Below, piece by piece: positions 9,654-20,630 of a DNA stretch of 64,000 nucleotides (its first letter is position 1; every line of letters begins with the position of its first letter). The position numbers and the translations under genes were made by a program. A model generated the notes under the pieces. That model was not told the origin of the DNA, did not search any database, and saw nothing but the letters and a program-made list of their open reading frames with translations. Origin of the DNA: Candidatus Enterococcus murrayae (GTDB lineage Bacteria; Bacillota; Bacilli; Lactobacillales; Enterococcaceae); NCBI RefSeq assembly GCF_017315985.1, contig NZ_JAFLVR010000043.1, positions 17,546-81,545 of the forward strand. The letters are read 5' to 3'.

Positions 9654-11185
9654 TAGGATACTGCCTCCTCTTCCATCGTCATCAAGTTCATCAATGTTTC
9701 TTGATCCGCATCTGCGCGCATCACTTCGCCAGTCATCGTTCCCTCATTCATCGTATAGATACGGTCACACATCCCGATGATTTCTGGCAGCTCTGAGGAG
9801 ATGATGCAGACACATTTTCCTTGTGCGGCCATTTCTTCAATAATGGTATAAATCTCGTATTTCGCTCCCACATCGATTCCTCGAGTCGGCTCGTCTAGAA
9901 AAAGAACATCTGGTTCTGTCATCAGCCACTTCGCTAATACAACTTTTTGCTGATTCCCGCCGCTTAGGCTGCCGACATTTTGAAAGACATTATTGGCTTT
10001 GGTCCGCATTTTCTTGCGGTATTCCTCTGCTTCAGTGACTTCCTTTTCCTTATCCAGGATGCCGCTCTTGCTTATTTTCCCTAGGCTGGCAATCGTTGTA
10101 TTTTCACGAATATCCATTAATAAGTTCAAGCCCAGTGCTTTACGGTCCTCGGAAACATAAGCTAATCCATTATGTATGGCTTGAGAAACATCTTTGATTT
10201 TTATCTCTTTTCCATCTTTATAAATTTCACCGCTGATATTACTGCCGTATGAATTGCCGAAGATGCTCATGGCGAATTCTGTTCTGCCTGCCCCCATCAA
10301 TCCAGCGATACCCACAATTTCTCCCCGTCGAATAGTGAAGTTGATGTGATTGTTCATTACCCGCGCTGTATCGATCGGGTGATGGACAGTCCAATCCCTT
10401 ACCTCAAAGGAAACTTCGCCAATATTCGGATGACGATCCGGGTAACGATTGGTGAGGTCTCGCCCTACCATCCCTTTGATGATTCGTTCTTCATTGATGT
10501 CTTCATTTTCTAGGGTCTCAATGGTTTGCCCATCACGTAAAATAGTAATGCGATCAGCCACATCAACGATCTCATTTAATTTATGGGAAATGATGATGGA
10601 CGTGATTCCTTGATTGCGAAATTCCTTGATCAATTCAAGCAAATTTGCGCTTTCTTCTTCATTCAAGGCAGCGGTGGGCTCGTCTAGAATGAGCAGACGG
10701 ACATTTTTAGAAAAGGCCTTTGCAATTTCAACTAATTGCTGATGCCCCACACCGATTTGAGAAACGAGGATATTTGGATTGATTTTTAAGCCTACTGTTT
10801 TTAACAGGTTCTCTGTTTTTCGTTCAGTCAGATTCCAATCAATGATGCCGTGTTTTGTTTGTTCATTTCCTAAAAAAATGTTTTCTTTGATAGACAGATA
10901 CGGACTTAACGCTAATTCCTGATGAATGATTACAATTCCTTTGTCCTCACTGTCTCGCAGTCCCTTGAACTGACAAGTCTCACCGTCATAAATAATATCG
11001 CCTGAATAATTGCCATAGGAATACAACCCGCTTAGAACATTCATCAGGGTCGACTTTCCAGCACCATTTTCACCGCACAGCGCGTGGATCTCTCCTCGTT
11101 TGATACTCAGATTTACGTCATCTAAGGCACGAACACCGGAGAATTCCTTGATGATGTTTTTCATTTCTAAAATATAATCGGCCAT
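9653..11185 (-). CDS. Sugar ABC transporter ATP-binding protein (MmsA/XylG/GguA type)
   Basis: 510 residues with two ABC domains, as in all RbsA/XylG/MglA proteins. Domain 1 has Walker [10 protein letters not shown] and Walker [12 protein letters not shown]. Domain 2 has a degenerate Walker A (GLMGAGRTE), the signature LSGGNQQKV and Walker [12 protein letters not shown]. It powers import of a monosaccharide. It lies between the binding-protein and permease genes, and its ribosome site is GTGGAG. Confidence 0.93.
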   Translation of the reverse strand: MADYILEMKNIIKEFSGVRALDDVNLSIKRGEIHALCGENGAGKSTLMNVLSGLYSYGNYSGDIIYDGETCQFKGLRDSEDKGIVIIHQELALSPYLSIKENIFLGNEQTKHGIIDWNLTERKTENLLKTVGLKINPNILVSQIGVGHQQLVEIAKAFSKNVRLLILDEPTAALNEEESANLLELIKEFRNQGITSIIISHKLNEIVDVADRITILRDGQTIETLENEDINEERIIKGMVGRDLTNRYPDRHPNIGEVSFEVRDWTVHHPIDTARVMNNHINFTIRRGEIVGIAGLMGAGRTEFAMSIFGNSYGSNISGEIYKDGKEIKIKDVSQAIHNGLAYVSEDRKALGLNLLMDIRENTTIASLGKISKSGILDKEKEVTEAEEYRKKMRTKANNVFQNVGSLSGGNQQKVVLAKWLMTEPDVLFLDEPTRGIDVGAKYEIYTIIEEMAAQGKCVCIISSELPEIIGMCDRIYTMNEGTMTGEVMRADADQETLMNLMTMEEEAVS

Positions 11186-11210
11186 TTCTCCACTTCCTTA
11201 TTAAGAGGAT

Positions 11211-11245
11211 CGAGAAAAGTATGATCAGCTCTCATACTTTTCTCG
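11211..11245. other. Intercistronic hairpin between binding-protein and ATPase genes
   Basis: A perfect 14-bp inverted repeat (11211-11224 and 11232-11245) with a 7-nt loop lies between the stop of the binding protein and the ribosome site of the ATPase. No T-run follows. Hairpins here commonly protect the upstream mRNA or partly stop transcription, so that more binding protein than ATPase is made. Confidence 0.6.
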
Positions 11246-11252
11246 TCCTGTT

Positions 11253-12341
11253 CTATTCGTTCAAATCTTTTTCTTTGTAGTATTTTGTATCGATCAGTTC
11301 TTGTTTGTAGTTTTCCTTATCGACAGAGACTGGTTTGGCTAAATACGTCGGAACTACTTTTTCACCATTGTCATAAGTTTCCTTGTCATTAACAGGAACT
11401 TTTTTATCGTCGTGGATTGCTTCAATCATCTCTACAGTGTTATCTGCTAAAATTCGTGTATCTTTGAAAATGGTTTCCGTTTGTTCTCCAGCGATGATTG
11501 ACTTCACACCGGCAACTGTCGCGTCTTGTCCAGTGATAACTGGCAGTGGTTTGTCTCCTGAGCCATAGCCCACGCCTTTTAATGAAGAAATGATTCCTAG
11601 ACTGATTGGATCATAGGGTGACAGAACAGCATCTAATTTCTTGTCTGTATAGTTAGCACTTAACAAATTATCCATCCGTGATTGGGCTGTTGAGCCATCC
11701 CAACGCAGTGTCGCGATTTGGTTGAATTTCGTTTGCCCAGAAGGAACGGTTAACTGTTTGCTGTCAAAATACGGCTTGAAGACAGACATGACCCCGTTAT
11801 AATTGATCAGTGCATTATTATCATCCGGCGAGCCGCCAAATAGTTCGATATTGTAAGGTCCCTTGCCTTCTTTCAGCCCTAGTTTTTCCTCGATATAAGA
11901 AGCCTGTAACACACCCACGCTAAAATTATCGAAGGTTGCATAATAATCGACATATTTTGAATTCATCAATAAACGGTCATAGGCGATGACTTTGATATCT
12001 GCCTGATGCGCTTTTTCCAATACATCTGTTAATGCTGAGCCATCAATAGAAGCAATGACTAATGTATCCACACCCTTCGTGATCATGTTTTCGATTTGAG
12101 CGACTTGGTTCTCTACTTTGTCTTCTCCATACTGTAAATCGGTTTTGTAGCCTTTCTTTTTCAATTGCTTCACGATATTGTTCCCATCAGCGATCCACCG
12201 TTCAGCCGATTTTGTCGGCATTGAGACTCCGACATAGCCCTTATCTCCTCCAGAAGCACTTCCTTTGCCGCAAGCAGCTAATGTTGATAGCGCCACTAAT
12301 GCAACTGCGGCAACTAACATTTTTTTGAACCCTCGTTTCAT
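11253..12341 (-). CDS. Sugar-binding lipoprotein of ABC transporter (ChvE/XylF-like)
   Basis: 362 residues. A lipoprotein signal peptide ends in LSTLAAC, so Cys24 should be lipidated and the protein anchored outside the membrane. A periplasmic-binding-protein-like sugar domain follows, closest in style to the ChvE/multiple-sugar-binding group ([12 protein letters not shown] near the mature N-terminus, and [14 protein letters not shown]). The start at MKRGFKK is set by GGAGGG 6 nt upstream; earlier codons would put residues before the signal peptide. The likely ligand is L-arabinose or another aldose, given the ara and xfp genes nearby. That is inference from position. Confidence 0.88.
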   Translation of the reverse strand: MKRGFKKMLVAAVALVALSTLAACGKGSASGGDKGYVGVSMPTKSAERWIADGNNIVKQLKKKGYKTDLQYGEDKVENQVAQIENMITKGVDTLVIASIDGSALTDVLEKAHQADIKVIAYDRLLMNSKYVDYYATFDNFSVGVLQASYIEEKLGLKEGKGPYNIELFGGSPDDNNALINYNGVMSVFKPYFDSKQLTVPSGQTKFNQIATLRWDGSTAQSRMDNLLSANYTDKKLDAVLSPYDPISLGIISSLKGVGYGSGDKPLPVITGQDATVAGVKSIIAGEQTETIFKDTRILADNTVEMIEAIHDDKKVPVNDKETYDNGEKVVPTYLAKPVSVDKENYKQELIDTKYYKEKDLNE

Positions 12342-12387
12342 ATCTTTCCCTCCAAAACATATTTGATAGATACAGTGTACGTTTTGC

Positions 12388-12401
12388 GGCAAACGCTTTC
12401 A
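12388..12401 (-). promoter_or_regulatory. cre site (CcpA) upstream of the sugar ABC operon
   Basis: TGAAAGCGTTTGCC on the minus strand matches the cre consensus TGNAANCGNTNNCA at every fixed position except the last. It lies about 50 bp upstream of the binding-protein start, in the expected promoter region, so glucose repression through CcpA is likely. Confidence 0.7.
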
Positions 12402-12510
12402 TTGATATTTTTTTCTAGTTTCTTGAAAAAAAGCGGGAGATTTTTTTAATCGAGACGTTTTCTTGGATTTTTTTGGTTGATTCTTGACTTTCTTTTGAAA
12501 TGATCGGACA

Positions 12511-12519
12511 TGTTAGAAT
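12511..12519 (+). promoter_or_regulatory. Extended -10 promoter for the sensor operon
   Basis: TGTTAGAAT fits an extended -10 (TGN plus TAGAAT) about 43 bp before the GTG start of the lipoprotein gene. A clear -35 at proper distance is not seen. Confidence 0.4.
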
Positions 12520-12561
12520 AAAGTGTGGAAGCGCTATATAATGAAGGAAAGGAGGGATCGA

Positions 12562-13527
12562 GTGAAAAAAATCAAAGTGATTCTTCTGATTTGTTTTTGT
12601 CTCCTGCTTACAGGGTGTCAAAAGGAAGAATCGGCAGAAGCCCCTAGAGAAATCACGATCGGCTTCGCTCAAGCCGGCACAGAAAGCAACTGGCGGAAGG
12701 TCCAAAATCAATCCATTACCGATGAACTGGAAAAACAAAATTACCAGGTGATGTATCGCAATAGCTTCTCTGATCCAAAACAGCAATTTCAGGATGTGAT
12801 GACCTTCATCGCCTACCAAGTAGATTTGATCATCCTTTCTCCGATCCAAGAAAACGGCTGGGAGCCCATTTTAGAAGAAGCCAAGGAGGCCAAGATTCCG
12901 GTAATCATCGTTGATCGAAATATTGCTACAAATAGATCGGATCTCTTTTTGACTCACATTGGGTCCAGCTTCAAGGCACAAGGCGGAAGAGCCGGCCTCT
13001 ATGTAACGAACCATTTTCAAAAAATGGAAAAAGAAGCGATCGATGTTTTCGAGATTAAAGGGACAGAGAATACCTCTCCGACCAGACTCCGCCATGACGG
13101 ATTTACTGAAACGGTTGGTCGTGATCCGCGTATTCAAATCACTCAAACGATCACAGGGGATTTTATTCGTCTGAAGGCAAAGGAAGAATTTTCTAAAGCC
13201 ATCGACGCAGGAAAACTGGAGGGAATTGACGTTCTTTACTCTCACAACGATGAGATGACACTTGGAGCGCTGGACGCGTTGGAGGAGCATAAGCTCGAAA
13301 ACAAATTCGTGATCGTGAGCATCGATGCCCAAAAAGAAATGATCGATCTGCTGAAGCAGCGTAAAATCAATTGTGTTGTAGAGTGCAATCCTTTTATGGG
13401 GGAGCTTGTCGCCAATACTGTAAAGCGTTATTTTGCTGGCAAAACAATCTCAGAAGACATCTATGTATCGGATACTGTTTTTTCTGATCAAAACTCTCTA
13501 TCAACGATTCCGCCAAGAAATTATTAG
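12562..13527 (+). CDS. YtfQ-like sugar-binding lipoprotein of a sensory system
   Basis: 321 residues from a GTG start that has GGAGGG 5 nt upstream; earlier in-frame codons would place charged residues ahead of the signal peptide. The signal peptide ends in LLLTGC, a lipobox. The mature part resembles the galactofuranose-binding YtfQ group (ITIGFAQAGTESNWR; later ILSPIQENGW and VSIDAQKEMI). It is not next to permease genes on its strand but is followed at 10 nt by a histidine kinase. It therefore probably presents an extracellular sugar to the sensor, as XylFII does for LytS in Clostridium. Confidence 0.83.
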   Translation: MKKIKVILLICFCLLLTGCQKEESAEAPREITIGFAQAGTESNWRKVQNQSITDELEKQNYQVMYRNSFSDPKQQFQDVMTFIAYQVDLIILSPIQENGWEPILEEAKEAKIPVIIVDRNIATNRSDLFLTHIGSSFKAQGGRAGLYVTNHFQKMEKEAIDVFEIKGTENTSPTRLRHDGFTETVGRDPRIQITQTITGDFIRLKAKEEFSKAIDAGKLEGIDVLYSHNDEMTLGALDALEEHKLENKFVIVSIDAQKEMIDLLKQRKINCVVECNPFMGELVANTVKRYFAGKTISEDIYVSDTVFSDQNSLSTIPPRNY

Positions 13528-13537
13528 GAGGCAGCTG

Positions 13538-14983
13538 ATGAAAAAACAGACAACTATCAAATCACTCCTTCAACGTATCAGCTGGCTGATGCTGGTCCTA
13601 TCGATCGTGCCCTTGATCATCAGCATCTTGATCTACACGCGCTACCTCTTTGCTTACGAGCGCAGTGTCGGAAATATCTCTGAAGCTAACCGAATCGCTA
13701 ATGAAGTGGAAGAAAAGATCATGGAGGAGGCATGGAGCCTCACCTATGGCCAGTTGACTCCAGCAGAGTTCGAAAAAAGCAATAGTGTCAATCGGATCAA
13801 GAAGGAAATCAGCCAAATTAAAAAAAATACCCAAAGCTCGCAAGAACGTGCGACCTTGAATATCGTCAATCGGTCTCTGGACAATGTAAACAATTATCTA
13901 GAGAAAATCGTGAAGAACATTGAAACAAATACACCCTTCGACGAAAATCAAGAACTGATGGTCCATGTCGAGTCCGCAACCAATTTAGTCCATGACATTC
14001 TCCAAGATTTTGTCAATGTTGAGATTAAGCTGGCAGCCAACCATAGCCAGCAAGTCCGGCACTCAATCATCATTCTTTCCGTGATCGAAGCTGCGATCAT
14101 TGTCATTATCATCTTCTTTTCAAGGAACACCAACAAACGCTTGATCCAGCAGATTCAGCAGCCGATGGAGGAAATGATCAATATGGCGGATTCCTTATCT
14201 GACGGGAAGCTCAACTATCGGATCACCACCTTGCCAGGCAATGAGCTGCGCAAACTAAGCACCAGCATGAATGACATGGCAGATAACTTGGTGGTACTGC
14301 TAGAAGAAAATGCCTTGAAGCAATACAATCTCGCACAAAGTGAAGTACGTGTCCTGCAAGCCCAGATCACGCCGCATTTTATCTATAATAGTCTGGATGC
14401 AATTTTAGTGCTAGCCGAGATGGGAGAAAGCGAGAAGGTCAAAGAAATGACCTATGCCCTCTCCGACTTTTTCAGAATATCCTTAAGTCAAGGACAGGAT
14501 TGGATTCCAGTTGAAAAGGAAATCAAGCACATCAGTGATTATCTCATCATTTTACAAATCCGTTATGGCGATGCACTGACCTATTCGATCGAAGTTGAGG
14601 AGAAAATAAAAAATTATTCCATGTTAAAAATGATCCTGCAGCCGCTGATTGAAAATGCGGTCTATCACGGGACGAAACTCGTTCGCCGAACAGGGAAAAT
14701 CATTGTTCAAGCCTTTTTAGATGATCACGATTATATCCATTTCTATATTATTGACAATGGAAAAGGCATTCCGGCGGAGAAATTAAAGGAAATCAATGAA
14801 GAACTGAAGGAAGGGGTCGATACAGATTTTAAAGAAGGTTATGGGCTATTTAACGTCAACAAGCGGCTGCTGCTCTATTATGGGAAGCAAGCAAAAATCG
14901 AGATCACTAGTATTGTAGAAACCGGCACCACCGTCCACGTGATTATCCCAACTATGCAAAAAGGAGTCTCAGAACATGTATAA
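13538..14983 (+). CDS. YesM/LytS-like sensor histidine kinase
   Basis: 481 residues from ATG, with AGGAGG just upstream. A membrane segment near residues 15-37, an extracellular region, a second membrane segment near 180-200, a HAMP-like linker and then the His_kinase domain are visible. The phospho-acceptor is in QAQITPHFIYNSL. The ATP-binding part has LIENAVYHG and DNGKGIP. This layout is the YesM family, which pairs with AraC-type response regulators. The next gene overlaps its end by 8 nt. Confidence 0.9.
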   Translation: MKKQTTIKSLLQRISWLMLVLSIVPLIISILIYTRYLFAYERSVGNISEANRIANEVEEKIMEEAWSLTYGQLTPAEFEKSNSVNRIKKEISQIKKNTQSSQERATLNIVNRSLDNVNNYLEKIVKNIETNTPFDENQELMVHVESATNLVHDILQDFVNVEIKLAANHSQQVRHSIIILSVIEAAIIVIIIFFSRNTNKRLIQQIQQPMEEMINMADSLSDGKLNYRITTLPGNELRKLSTSMNDMADNLVVLLEENALKQYNLAQSEVRVLQAQITPHFIYNSLDAILVLAEMGESEKVKEMTYALSDFFRISLSQGQDWIPVEKEIKHISDYLIILQIRYGDALTYSIEVEEKIKNYSMLKMILQPLIENAVYHGTKLVRRTGKIIVQAFLDDHDYIHFYIIDNGKGIPAEKLKEINEELKEGVDTDFKEGYGLFNVNKRLLLYYGKQAKIEITSIVETGTTVHVIIPTMQKGVSEHV

Positions 14984-16511
14984 GGTCTTTATTGCCGAAG
15001 ATGAATATCTCATTCGTGAATCGTTAAAACGAAATTTAATACAGCTTTCCGAAAAAATACCGATCGAGGTCGTTGGGGAAGCCGAGGATGGTGAAGTCGC
15101 ACTGTCTATGATTCTTGAGCTGCGCCCAGATATTCTGCTGACAGATATTCGGATGCCCTTCATGACTGGCATTGAGCTTTCACAGGAGGTTAGACAAACT
15201 CTGCCGGATATCCAAATCATTTTTATCAGCGGCTTTGACGAGTTCACCTATGCCAAGGCTGCTATCCACCTGCAGGTCACTGAATACCTGCTAAAGCCGA
15301 TCAAGCCTGAAGAATTAGCAGACAGTCTGAAAAAGGCGGTCTCCCGCTTAGAACAGAAAAAAACGCCGGCAGTCGTGGATTCTTACTCCTTTGACGTACA
15401 AAAAAATCTGTATTTGAACACGGTGTTTGGGAATCAATCCACCTTATCAGAGGCGATCGAAGAAGCGCGGCAGCTGAATAGACAAATTGCGGGGAAAAAA
15501 TTTCTCGTCCTGCTGATTGCTAACCATATCAACAAAAATTTTGCTGATTATGAGCGCTTTCGAGGAGAAATGGCTGAGCGATTCGAAGAAGATGAGAATA
15601 TGCTTTTTTCATGTCTCTCCTCCCGCTTCATCAAGATTCTGCTCTTTCATACAGATGAGGAGGAGATCCTGCGCAAAGCGGATCAAGTAGCTGTCACACT
15701 GTATACCGACCTGAATACTGAGGAATCCAAACTTGTTGTCGCAGTTGGAAATCCCGTTGGTCGGATCAGTGAGATCCAAAAAAGCTACGAGACAGCTAAA
15801 AATCTATTGGAATATTCTCTGATCCAGACAAAGCAAACAATCCTGCATTACCAAGACTTTGATCGGAAATTGAATAAGTACGAGGAAGTGATTCACCTGC
15901 AGGAAAAAATCGACCAGATCAGCAATCAAGACATCCCTTTACTCGTTGAAGAACTGCTTGAAAAAACAGACAAAGATGAAAATTCTTTGCTGTTTCGCCT
16001 GATCCTGCTCAATGAGCTGAATCAGTTAGCTGAGGAAAAGAATGGTCAAGTGAAGGAAACCTTCGCTGTAGCGTCACCAACAAAAGCATCTGCCATCATT
16101 TCAGAGCCCATGCTGTTTAGAAATTACCTGAACCAAATCCTAAGCTTTTTAAAAAGAACCATTATCGATGAACGGATGGGACAATATCGCGATCTCTTGG
16201 ATCAAGCGACTCTCTACATTAAACAGCATTTTTCTGATACGGAATTATCCTTAGGCAGTGTGGCTGCCCATATTAATCTAAGCAGTTCTCATTTTAGTAC
16301 GATTTTTTCTCAGGCCCTTGGAAAAACGTTTATTGAATTTCTGACTGAGCAGCGATTGAACGAAGCCAAACGATTGCTCAGAGAAACCGATTGGAAGCTG
16401 TCGAACATTGCAGCAGAAATCGGTTATAACGACCCTAATTATTTTAGTTATATCTTTAAAAGAAAAGAAGGCATCTCACCAAAAGAATTTCGGAAGAAAC
16501 AATTGCATTAA
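14976..16511 (+). CDS. AraC-type response regulator (YesN-like)
   Basis: 511 residues. The receiver domain at the N-terminus has acidic residues E8-D9, phospho-acceptor D57 (LLTDIRMP) and K near 108 (LLKPIKP). A long middle region and a C-terminal AraC helix-turn-helix pair follow (LSLGSVAAHINLSSSHFSTIF; LSNIAAEIGYNDPNYFSYIFK). It is the output of the preceding kinase. The likely targets are the divergent ABC transporter operon and perhaps xfp, but no site was identified. Confidence 0.92.
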   Translation: MYKVFIAEDEYLIRESLKRNLIQLSEKIPIEVVGEAEDGEVALSMILELRPDILLTDIRMPFMTGIELSQEVRQTLPDIQIIFISGFDEFTYAKAAIHLQVTEYLLKPIKPEELADSLKKAVSRLEQKKTPAVVDSYSFDVQKNLYLNTVFGNQSTLSEAIEEARQLNRQIAGKKFLVLLIANHINKNFADYERFRGEMAERFEEDENMLFSCLSSRFIKILLFHTDEEEILRKADQVAVTLYTDLNTEESKLVVAVGNPVGRISEIQKSYETAKNLLEYSLIQTKQTILHYQDFDRKLNKYEEVIHLQEKIDQISNQDIPLLVEELLEKTDKDENSLLFRLILLNELNQLAEEKNGQVKETFAVASPTKASAIISEPMLFRNYLNQILSFLKRTIIDERMGQYRDLLDQATLYIKQHFSDTELSLGSVAAHINLSSSHFSTIFSQALGKTFIEFLTEQRLNEAKRLLRETDWKLSNIAAEIGYNDPNYFSYIFKRKEGISPKEFRKKQLH

Positions 16512-16580
16512 TTAAAAAATAGCGGGACAAAAAAAGGCGTCTGATTTTCAAAGAAGCCCACTCTCGCCGTTTATTCGCAA

Positions 16581-16618
16581 AAAAGGAACCGAGACATATA
16601 AATGTCTCGGTTCCTTTT
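16581..16618. terminator. Bidirectional terminator between the response regulator and xfp
   Basis: A perfect 17-bp stem (16581-16597 and 16602-16618) with a 4-nt loop starts with four A and ends with four T. It sits between two convergent genes and should end transcription from both sides. Confidence 0.9.
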
Positions 16619-16629
16619 CTCTTGTCAGC

Positions 16630-19014
16630 TTAACTGAAATGATATTCTTTACGTTTTAATGCTTCCCATTTCCAATTCTCAACCTCTGGAATGTCCTGTC
16701 CTTCTGTGCGAATAAAGTCATGGTGTTTTGCTAATGTTTCATCCATTTGAGCAGAGAATGCTTCTGCTTCCTTAGCATACACTGCGTTAGCAGCATCTTG
16801 TGCCAAGTGGAAGCGATCCAATTCGCTGAATACACGCATATCAAACGGTGTCGTAATATCTCCATTTTCACGATAGCCGTGAATATGCAGGTTGTGGTTG
16901 TGACGATCGAAGAAGATGTCGCGCACCATACCTTCATAGCCATGGAAAGCAAAGACAATTGGTTTATCCGCAGTAAAGATCGCATCGAACTCTTCGTCTG
17001 TCAGACCACGAGGATCAATATCAGGATGACGTAGTTTCAAGATGTCTACCACGTTGACGAAGCGGATCTTCAAATCAGGGAACTGATTATTCAAGATTGA
17101 TACCGCCGCTAAAGCTTCAAGGTTCGGTTCCGTACCAGCTGCTGCGATCACAAGATCTGGTTCGTCTCCATTATCTGTACTTGCCCAATCAATGATCTTC
17201 AATCCTTTTTCTACCAACTCTTCTGCTTCATCAGCTGAATAGAATTGCGGACGCGGGTGTTTACTTGAAACGATCAAGTTGATTACTTGCTTGTCCTGCA
17301 TTGCTTTATCCATTACCGCCATCAAGCTGTTGGCATCAGCTGGCAGGTATTCGCGGATAAATTCCGGTTTCTTCTCAGCCAAGTGTGTCAATACGCCTGG
17401 ATCTTGGTGTGTATAGCCGTTATGGTCTTGCTGGAATACTGTTGAAGTGGCGATCAAGTTCAACGCTGGGTATTCCTTATGCCATGCGTGAGCACTAGCT
17501 TTACGCATCCATTTGAAATGCTGCGTCAACATTGAATCAACAACACGCAAGAATGATTCGTAGCTGGCAAAGAAGCCGTGGCGTCCAGTCAATACATAGC
17601 CTTCTAAAAAGCCTTCCGCTTGGTGCTCAGATAATTGGCCATCGATTACACGGCCAACAGAAGATTGCCATTCATCCGTACTGTTTTTTGGTTCCATCCA
17701 TTGACGATTCGTCACATCAAATACTTTGTTCAATCGATTGGATTTTGTTTCATCTGGTCCAAAAATCCGGAAGTTCGTCGGATTTTCAGTAATCATATCC
17801 CGCGCCTGCTGACCAAAGATGATCATATCTTGAGCCATCACCGCACCTGGTGTGGTCGTATCAATAGCATATTGCTTCCAATCAGGCATCTTCATTGGTT
17901 GTGGATCGATTCCGCCATTTGTGATCGGATTCGTTGACATACGGTGATCGCCTTTTGGTGAAATTTCTTTCAACTCAGCAATGATCTTGCCGTTTTCGTC
18001 GAATAATTCTTCTGGGCGGTATGATTTCAACCACTCTACTAATTTATCCGCATGTTCCATGTCTTCTGAACCGACTGGGATTGGCACTTGGTGTGCACGG
18101 AAGGTTCCTTCTAATTGTTCGCCATCCCACGTTTTCGGACCTGTCCAGCCTTTTGGCGTACGGAACAAGATAACCGGCCATTGCGGCATCGCAGCATCTT
18201 CCGCTTTGCCTTTACGTGCTTCTGCTTGGATCGTTTTGATCTCTGTAATAACCTTGTCTAAGGTTTCAGCCATTACTGGGTGAACCTTTTCAGGGTCTGT
18301 ACCTTCTACAAAATAAGGTTTCCAGCCTAAGCCTTCAAAGTATTTTTGTAAATCTTCATCGCTCTTGCGAGATAGGATTGTTGGGTTAGAAATTTTTCCG
18401 CCATTTAGATAAACGATCGGTAATACTGCCCCATCGTTTACTGGGTTGATGAATACATTTGAGAACCAGCCGCCAGCCAATGGACCAGTTTCAGCTTCTC
18501 CGTCACCTACGACTGTCGCTGCGATCACGTCTGGATTGTCTAAAATCGCACCGGTCGCATGAGACAAGGCATAGCCAAGCTCGCCGCCTTCATGAATCGA
18601 ACCAGGTGTTTCTGGTGCAGCATGGGAAGCGATCCCGCCTGGGAATGAGAACATTTTGCATAATTTTTTCAATCCGTCTTCATCTTCAGTGATCTCAGGA
18701 TAAATCTCGGTATAGCTGCCATCGATGTATGAGTTAGACACCATCACTTGACCACCGTGACCTGGACCTTCGATATAAAACATATTCAAATCGTATTTAT
18801 TGATTGCTCGGTTTAAGTGAGCGTAAAGGAAGTTCTGTCCTGCGATCGTTCCCCAGTGACCGATTGGATGAGCCTTCACGTCTTCTTTTTCAAGTGGTTT
18901 TCTTAATAATGGATTGTCCTTTAAATACATCTGCGCAACTGAAATATAGTTGGCTGCGCGCCACCAAGCATCGACTTTACCTAGGTACTCTTTTGAATCA
19001 AAATTAGCTGCCAT
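16630..19014 (-). CDS. xfp: Xylulose-5-phosphate/fructose-6-phosphate phosphoketolase
   Basis: 794 residues, full family length. The N-terminal thiamine-diphosphate region has [21 protein letters not shown] and [35 protein letters not shown] is the ThDP-binding motif. The enzyme cleaves xylulose-5-phosphate with phosphate to acetyl phosphate and glyceraldehyde-3-phosphate. It connects the arabinose genes next door to acetate and ATP formation. It stands alone between two terminators with its own promoter. Confidence 0.96.
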   Translation of the reverse strand: MAANFDSKEYLGKVDAWWRAANYISVAQMYLKDNPLLRKPLEKEDVKAHPIGHWGTIAGQNFLYAHLNRAINKYDLNMFYIEGPGHGGQVMVSNSYIDGSYTEIYPEITEDEDGLKKLCKMFSFPGGIASHAAPETPGSIHEGGELGYALSHATGAILDNPDVIAATVVGDGEAETGPLAGGWFSNVFINPVNDGAVLPIVYLNGGKISNPTILSRKSDEDLQKYFEGLGWKPYFVEGTDPEKVHPVMAETLDKVITEIKTIQAEARKGKAEDAAMPQWPVILFRTPKGWTGPKTWDGEQLEGTFRAHQVPIPVGSEDMEHADKLVEWLKSYRPEELFDENGKIIAELKEISPKGDHRMSTNPITNGGIDPQPMKMPDWKQYAIDTTTPGAVMAQDMIIFGQQARDMITENPTNFRIFGPDETKSNRLNKVFDVTNRQWMEPKNSTDEWQSSVGRVIDGQLSEHQAEGFLEGYVLTGRHGFFASYESFLRVVDSMLTQHFKWMRKASAHAWHKEYPALNLIATSTVFQQDHNGYTHQDPGVLTHLAEKKPEFIREYLPADANSLMAVMDKAMQDKQVINLIVSSKHPRPQFYSADEAEELVEKGLKIIDWASTDNGDEPDLVIAAAGTEPNLEALAAVSILNNQFPDLKIRFVNVVDILKLRHPDIDPRGLTDEEFDAIFTADKPIVFAFHGYEGMVRDIFFDRHNHNLHIHGYRENGDITTPFDMRVFSELDRFHLAQDAANAVYAKEAEAFSAQMDETLAKHHDFIRTEGQDIPEVENWKWEALKRKEYHFS

Positions 19015-19059
19015 TCGTAAAACTCCTTTTAGTCATTTTTACTTTTATTATTTTAGTAC

Positions 19060-19088
19060 AATATACCTTTAAATGCCAGAGATGTAAA
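19060..19088 (-). promoter_or_regulatory. Promoter of xfp
   Basis: Minus strand: -35 TTTACA (19083-19088), 17-bp spacer, -10 TATATT (19060-19065), about 45 bp before the xfp start. Confidence 0.7.
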
Positions 19089-19135
19089 TACCTTTTTGAA
19101 AATTAATAGTGATTTTTACTTTTATTAGGTGATAA

Positions 19136-19166
19136 AAATATTGGTCCGGGATTTCCAGACCAATAT
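19136..19166 (-). terminator. Terminator after araA
   Basis: A 9-bp stem ATATTGGTC/GACCAATAT (19138-19146 and 19158-19166) is followed on the minus strand by a T-rich stretch. It closes the ara operon. Confidence 0.75.
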
Positions 19167-19174
19167 TTCAAGCG

Positions 19175-20599
19175 TTACTTGATCGTTACGTATTCCAAAT
19201 CAACTAATTTTGCCCAAGTAATGATTTGTTCTGTCGTTAGATTCAACGACACGACAGTATGGTGTCCGCCGCCAACTTCAATCCATTTACCTACGCCTTC
19301 ATGGAAGTTTGGTTTTACTTTCCAAAGCACACGAGCAACTGGCAATTTCGGTGCTTCTTCAGTTGGTTCAAAGGCTTCCACCTCATTGATCAACAATTTG
19401 TAATGTGTACCAAAATCTGCCATGGATACTACGACACCGTCGCCTGCTTTTCCATCAAAAACCAAACGTGCCGGATCTTCACGGTCTCCCATTGATAAAG
19501 GCGAAACGACGATTTTAGGCTTGTTCACTGCAAGTGTCGGATCGACTTCCATCATATGAGATTGCAAAATCGCTTCTTTTCCAGCAGCCAATTCATACGT
19601 ATAGTCTTCCATGAAGCCGGTATTTTGATTGTGAGCCATGACTTTCATTAAGCGATCCAACGCCGCTGTTTTCCAGTCTCCTTCACCAGCAAAGCCATAG
19701 CCTTCTGCCATCAAGCGTTGAACTGCTAGTCCAGGCAGCTGCTGCATGCCGTATAAATCTTCAAAATTCGATGTAAAGGCATTATAATTGCCAGCCTCTA
19801 AGAAGCGACGAATACCAATTTCTTGTTTCGCCTGCACCTTGACACGCGCTTCCCAAGTTTCATGATCATAATCCCCGTAATCGAAATCATACAGTTCTTT
19901 ATATTCAGCAAACAAAGCATCGACTTCTTCGCCTTTAACAGCATCCACGTACTGCACCAGGTCACCAATACCAAAGTAATCAACTACCCAGCCAAATTGA
20001 ATCTGTGCTTCGACCTTGTCTCCTTCTGTCACAGCTACATTTCGCATATTGTCGCCAAAACGAGCGACCTTGATATTGAAGCTTTCATTGTAAGCTACCG
20101 CAACATCCATCCAGTCAGCAACTTGCTTTTGAACACTCGTTGCTTGCCAATAACCGACAACGATTTGGTTTTGCTTTTTCAAACGTGCATTGATAAAGCC
20201 GTATTCACGATCCCCATGAGCGGATTGATTCAAATTCATGAAATCCATATCGATCGTCTCCCATGGAATACTTTCGTTGAATTGTGTTGCTAAATGCAGC
20301 AAAGGCTTTTGCAATAATTTGGTTCCGCGAATCCACATTTTTGCTGGCGAGAAGGTATGCATCCAAGTAATCACACCTGCTACTTCGTCACGATAGTTAA
20401 CTTCCTTCATGATTTTAGTGATTGTATCAGAAGTGACTGCCAATTCCTTCAACACGATTGGATACTTCATTTTCCCGCTGTCATTTAAGCCTTTGACGAT
20501 TGCCTCCGCGTCGGCTTTAACGCTTTTTAACGCTTCTTCTCCATATAAATGCTGTGATCCGACAACAAACCAAAATTCTTTTTTACTAACTGCTAACAT
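19175..20599 (-). CDS. araA: L-arabinose isomerase
   Basis: 474 residues, the normal length for AraA. N-terminal [17 protein letters not shown] and later [14 protein letters not shown] and [16 protein letters not shown] are AraA signatures; the metal-binding Glu/His residues lie in the last two regions and in the C-terminal GGGHHTV segment. It interconverts L-arabinose and L-ribulose. The start is MLAVSKK, with AAGGAG 9 nt upstream. It is the last gene of araBDA. Confidence 0.97.
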   Translation of the reverse strand: MLAVSKKEFWFVVGSQHLYGEEALKSVKADAEAIVKGLNDSGKMKYPIVLKELAVTSDTITKIMKEVNYRDEVAGVITWMHTFSPAKMWIRGTKLLQKPLLHLATQFNESIPWETIDMDFMNLNQSAHGDREYGFINARLKKQNQIVVGYWQATSVQKQVADWMDVAVAYNESFNIKVARFGDNMRNVAVTEGDKVEAQIQFGWVVDYFGIGDLVQYVDAVKGEEVDALFAEYKELYDFDYGDYDHETWEARVKVQAKQEIGIRRFLEAGNYNAFTSNFEDLYGMQQLPGLAVQRLMAEGYGFAGEGDWKTAALDRLMKVMAHNQNTGFMEDYTYELAAGKEAILQSHMMEVDPTLAVNKPKIVVSPLSMGDREDPARLVFDGKAGDGVVVSMADFGTHYKLLINEVEAFEPTEEAPKLPVARVLWKVKPNFHEGVGKWIEVGGGHHTVVSLNLTTEQIITWAKLVDLEYVTIK

Positions 20600-20630
20600 A
20601 TCTGTTCGCTCCTTTTTCGTATGATTGACT

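Noticed and set aside
12415..12849. Open frame on the minus strand over the promoter and start of the lipoprotein gene
   Set aside because: It overlaps the coding region of a well-supported lipoprotein on the other strand and the product has no recognisable family features.
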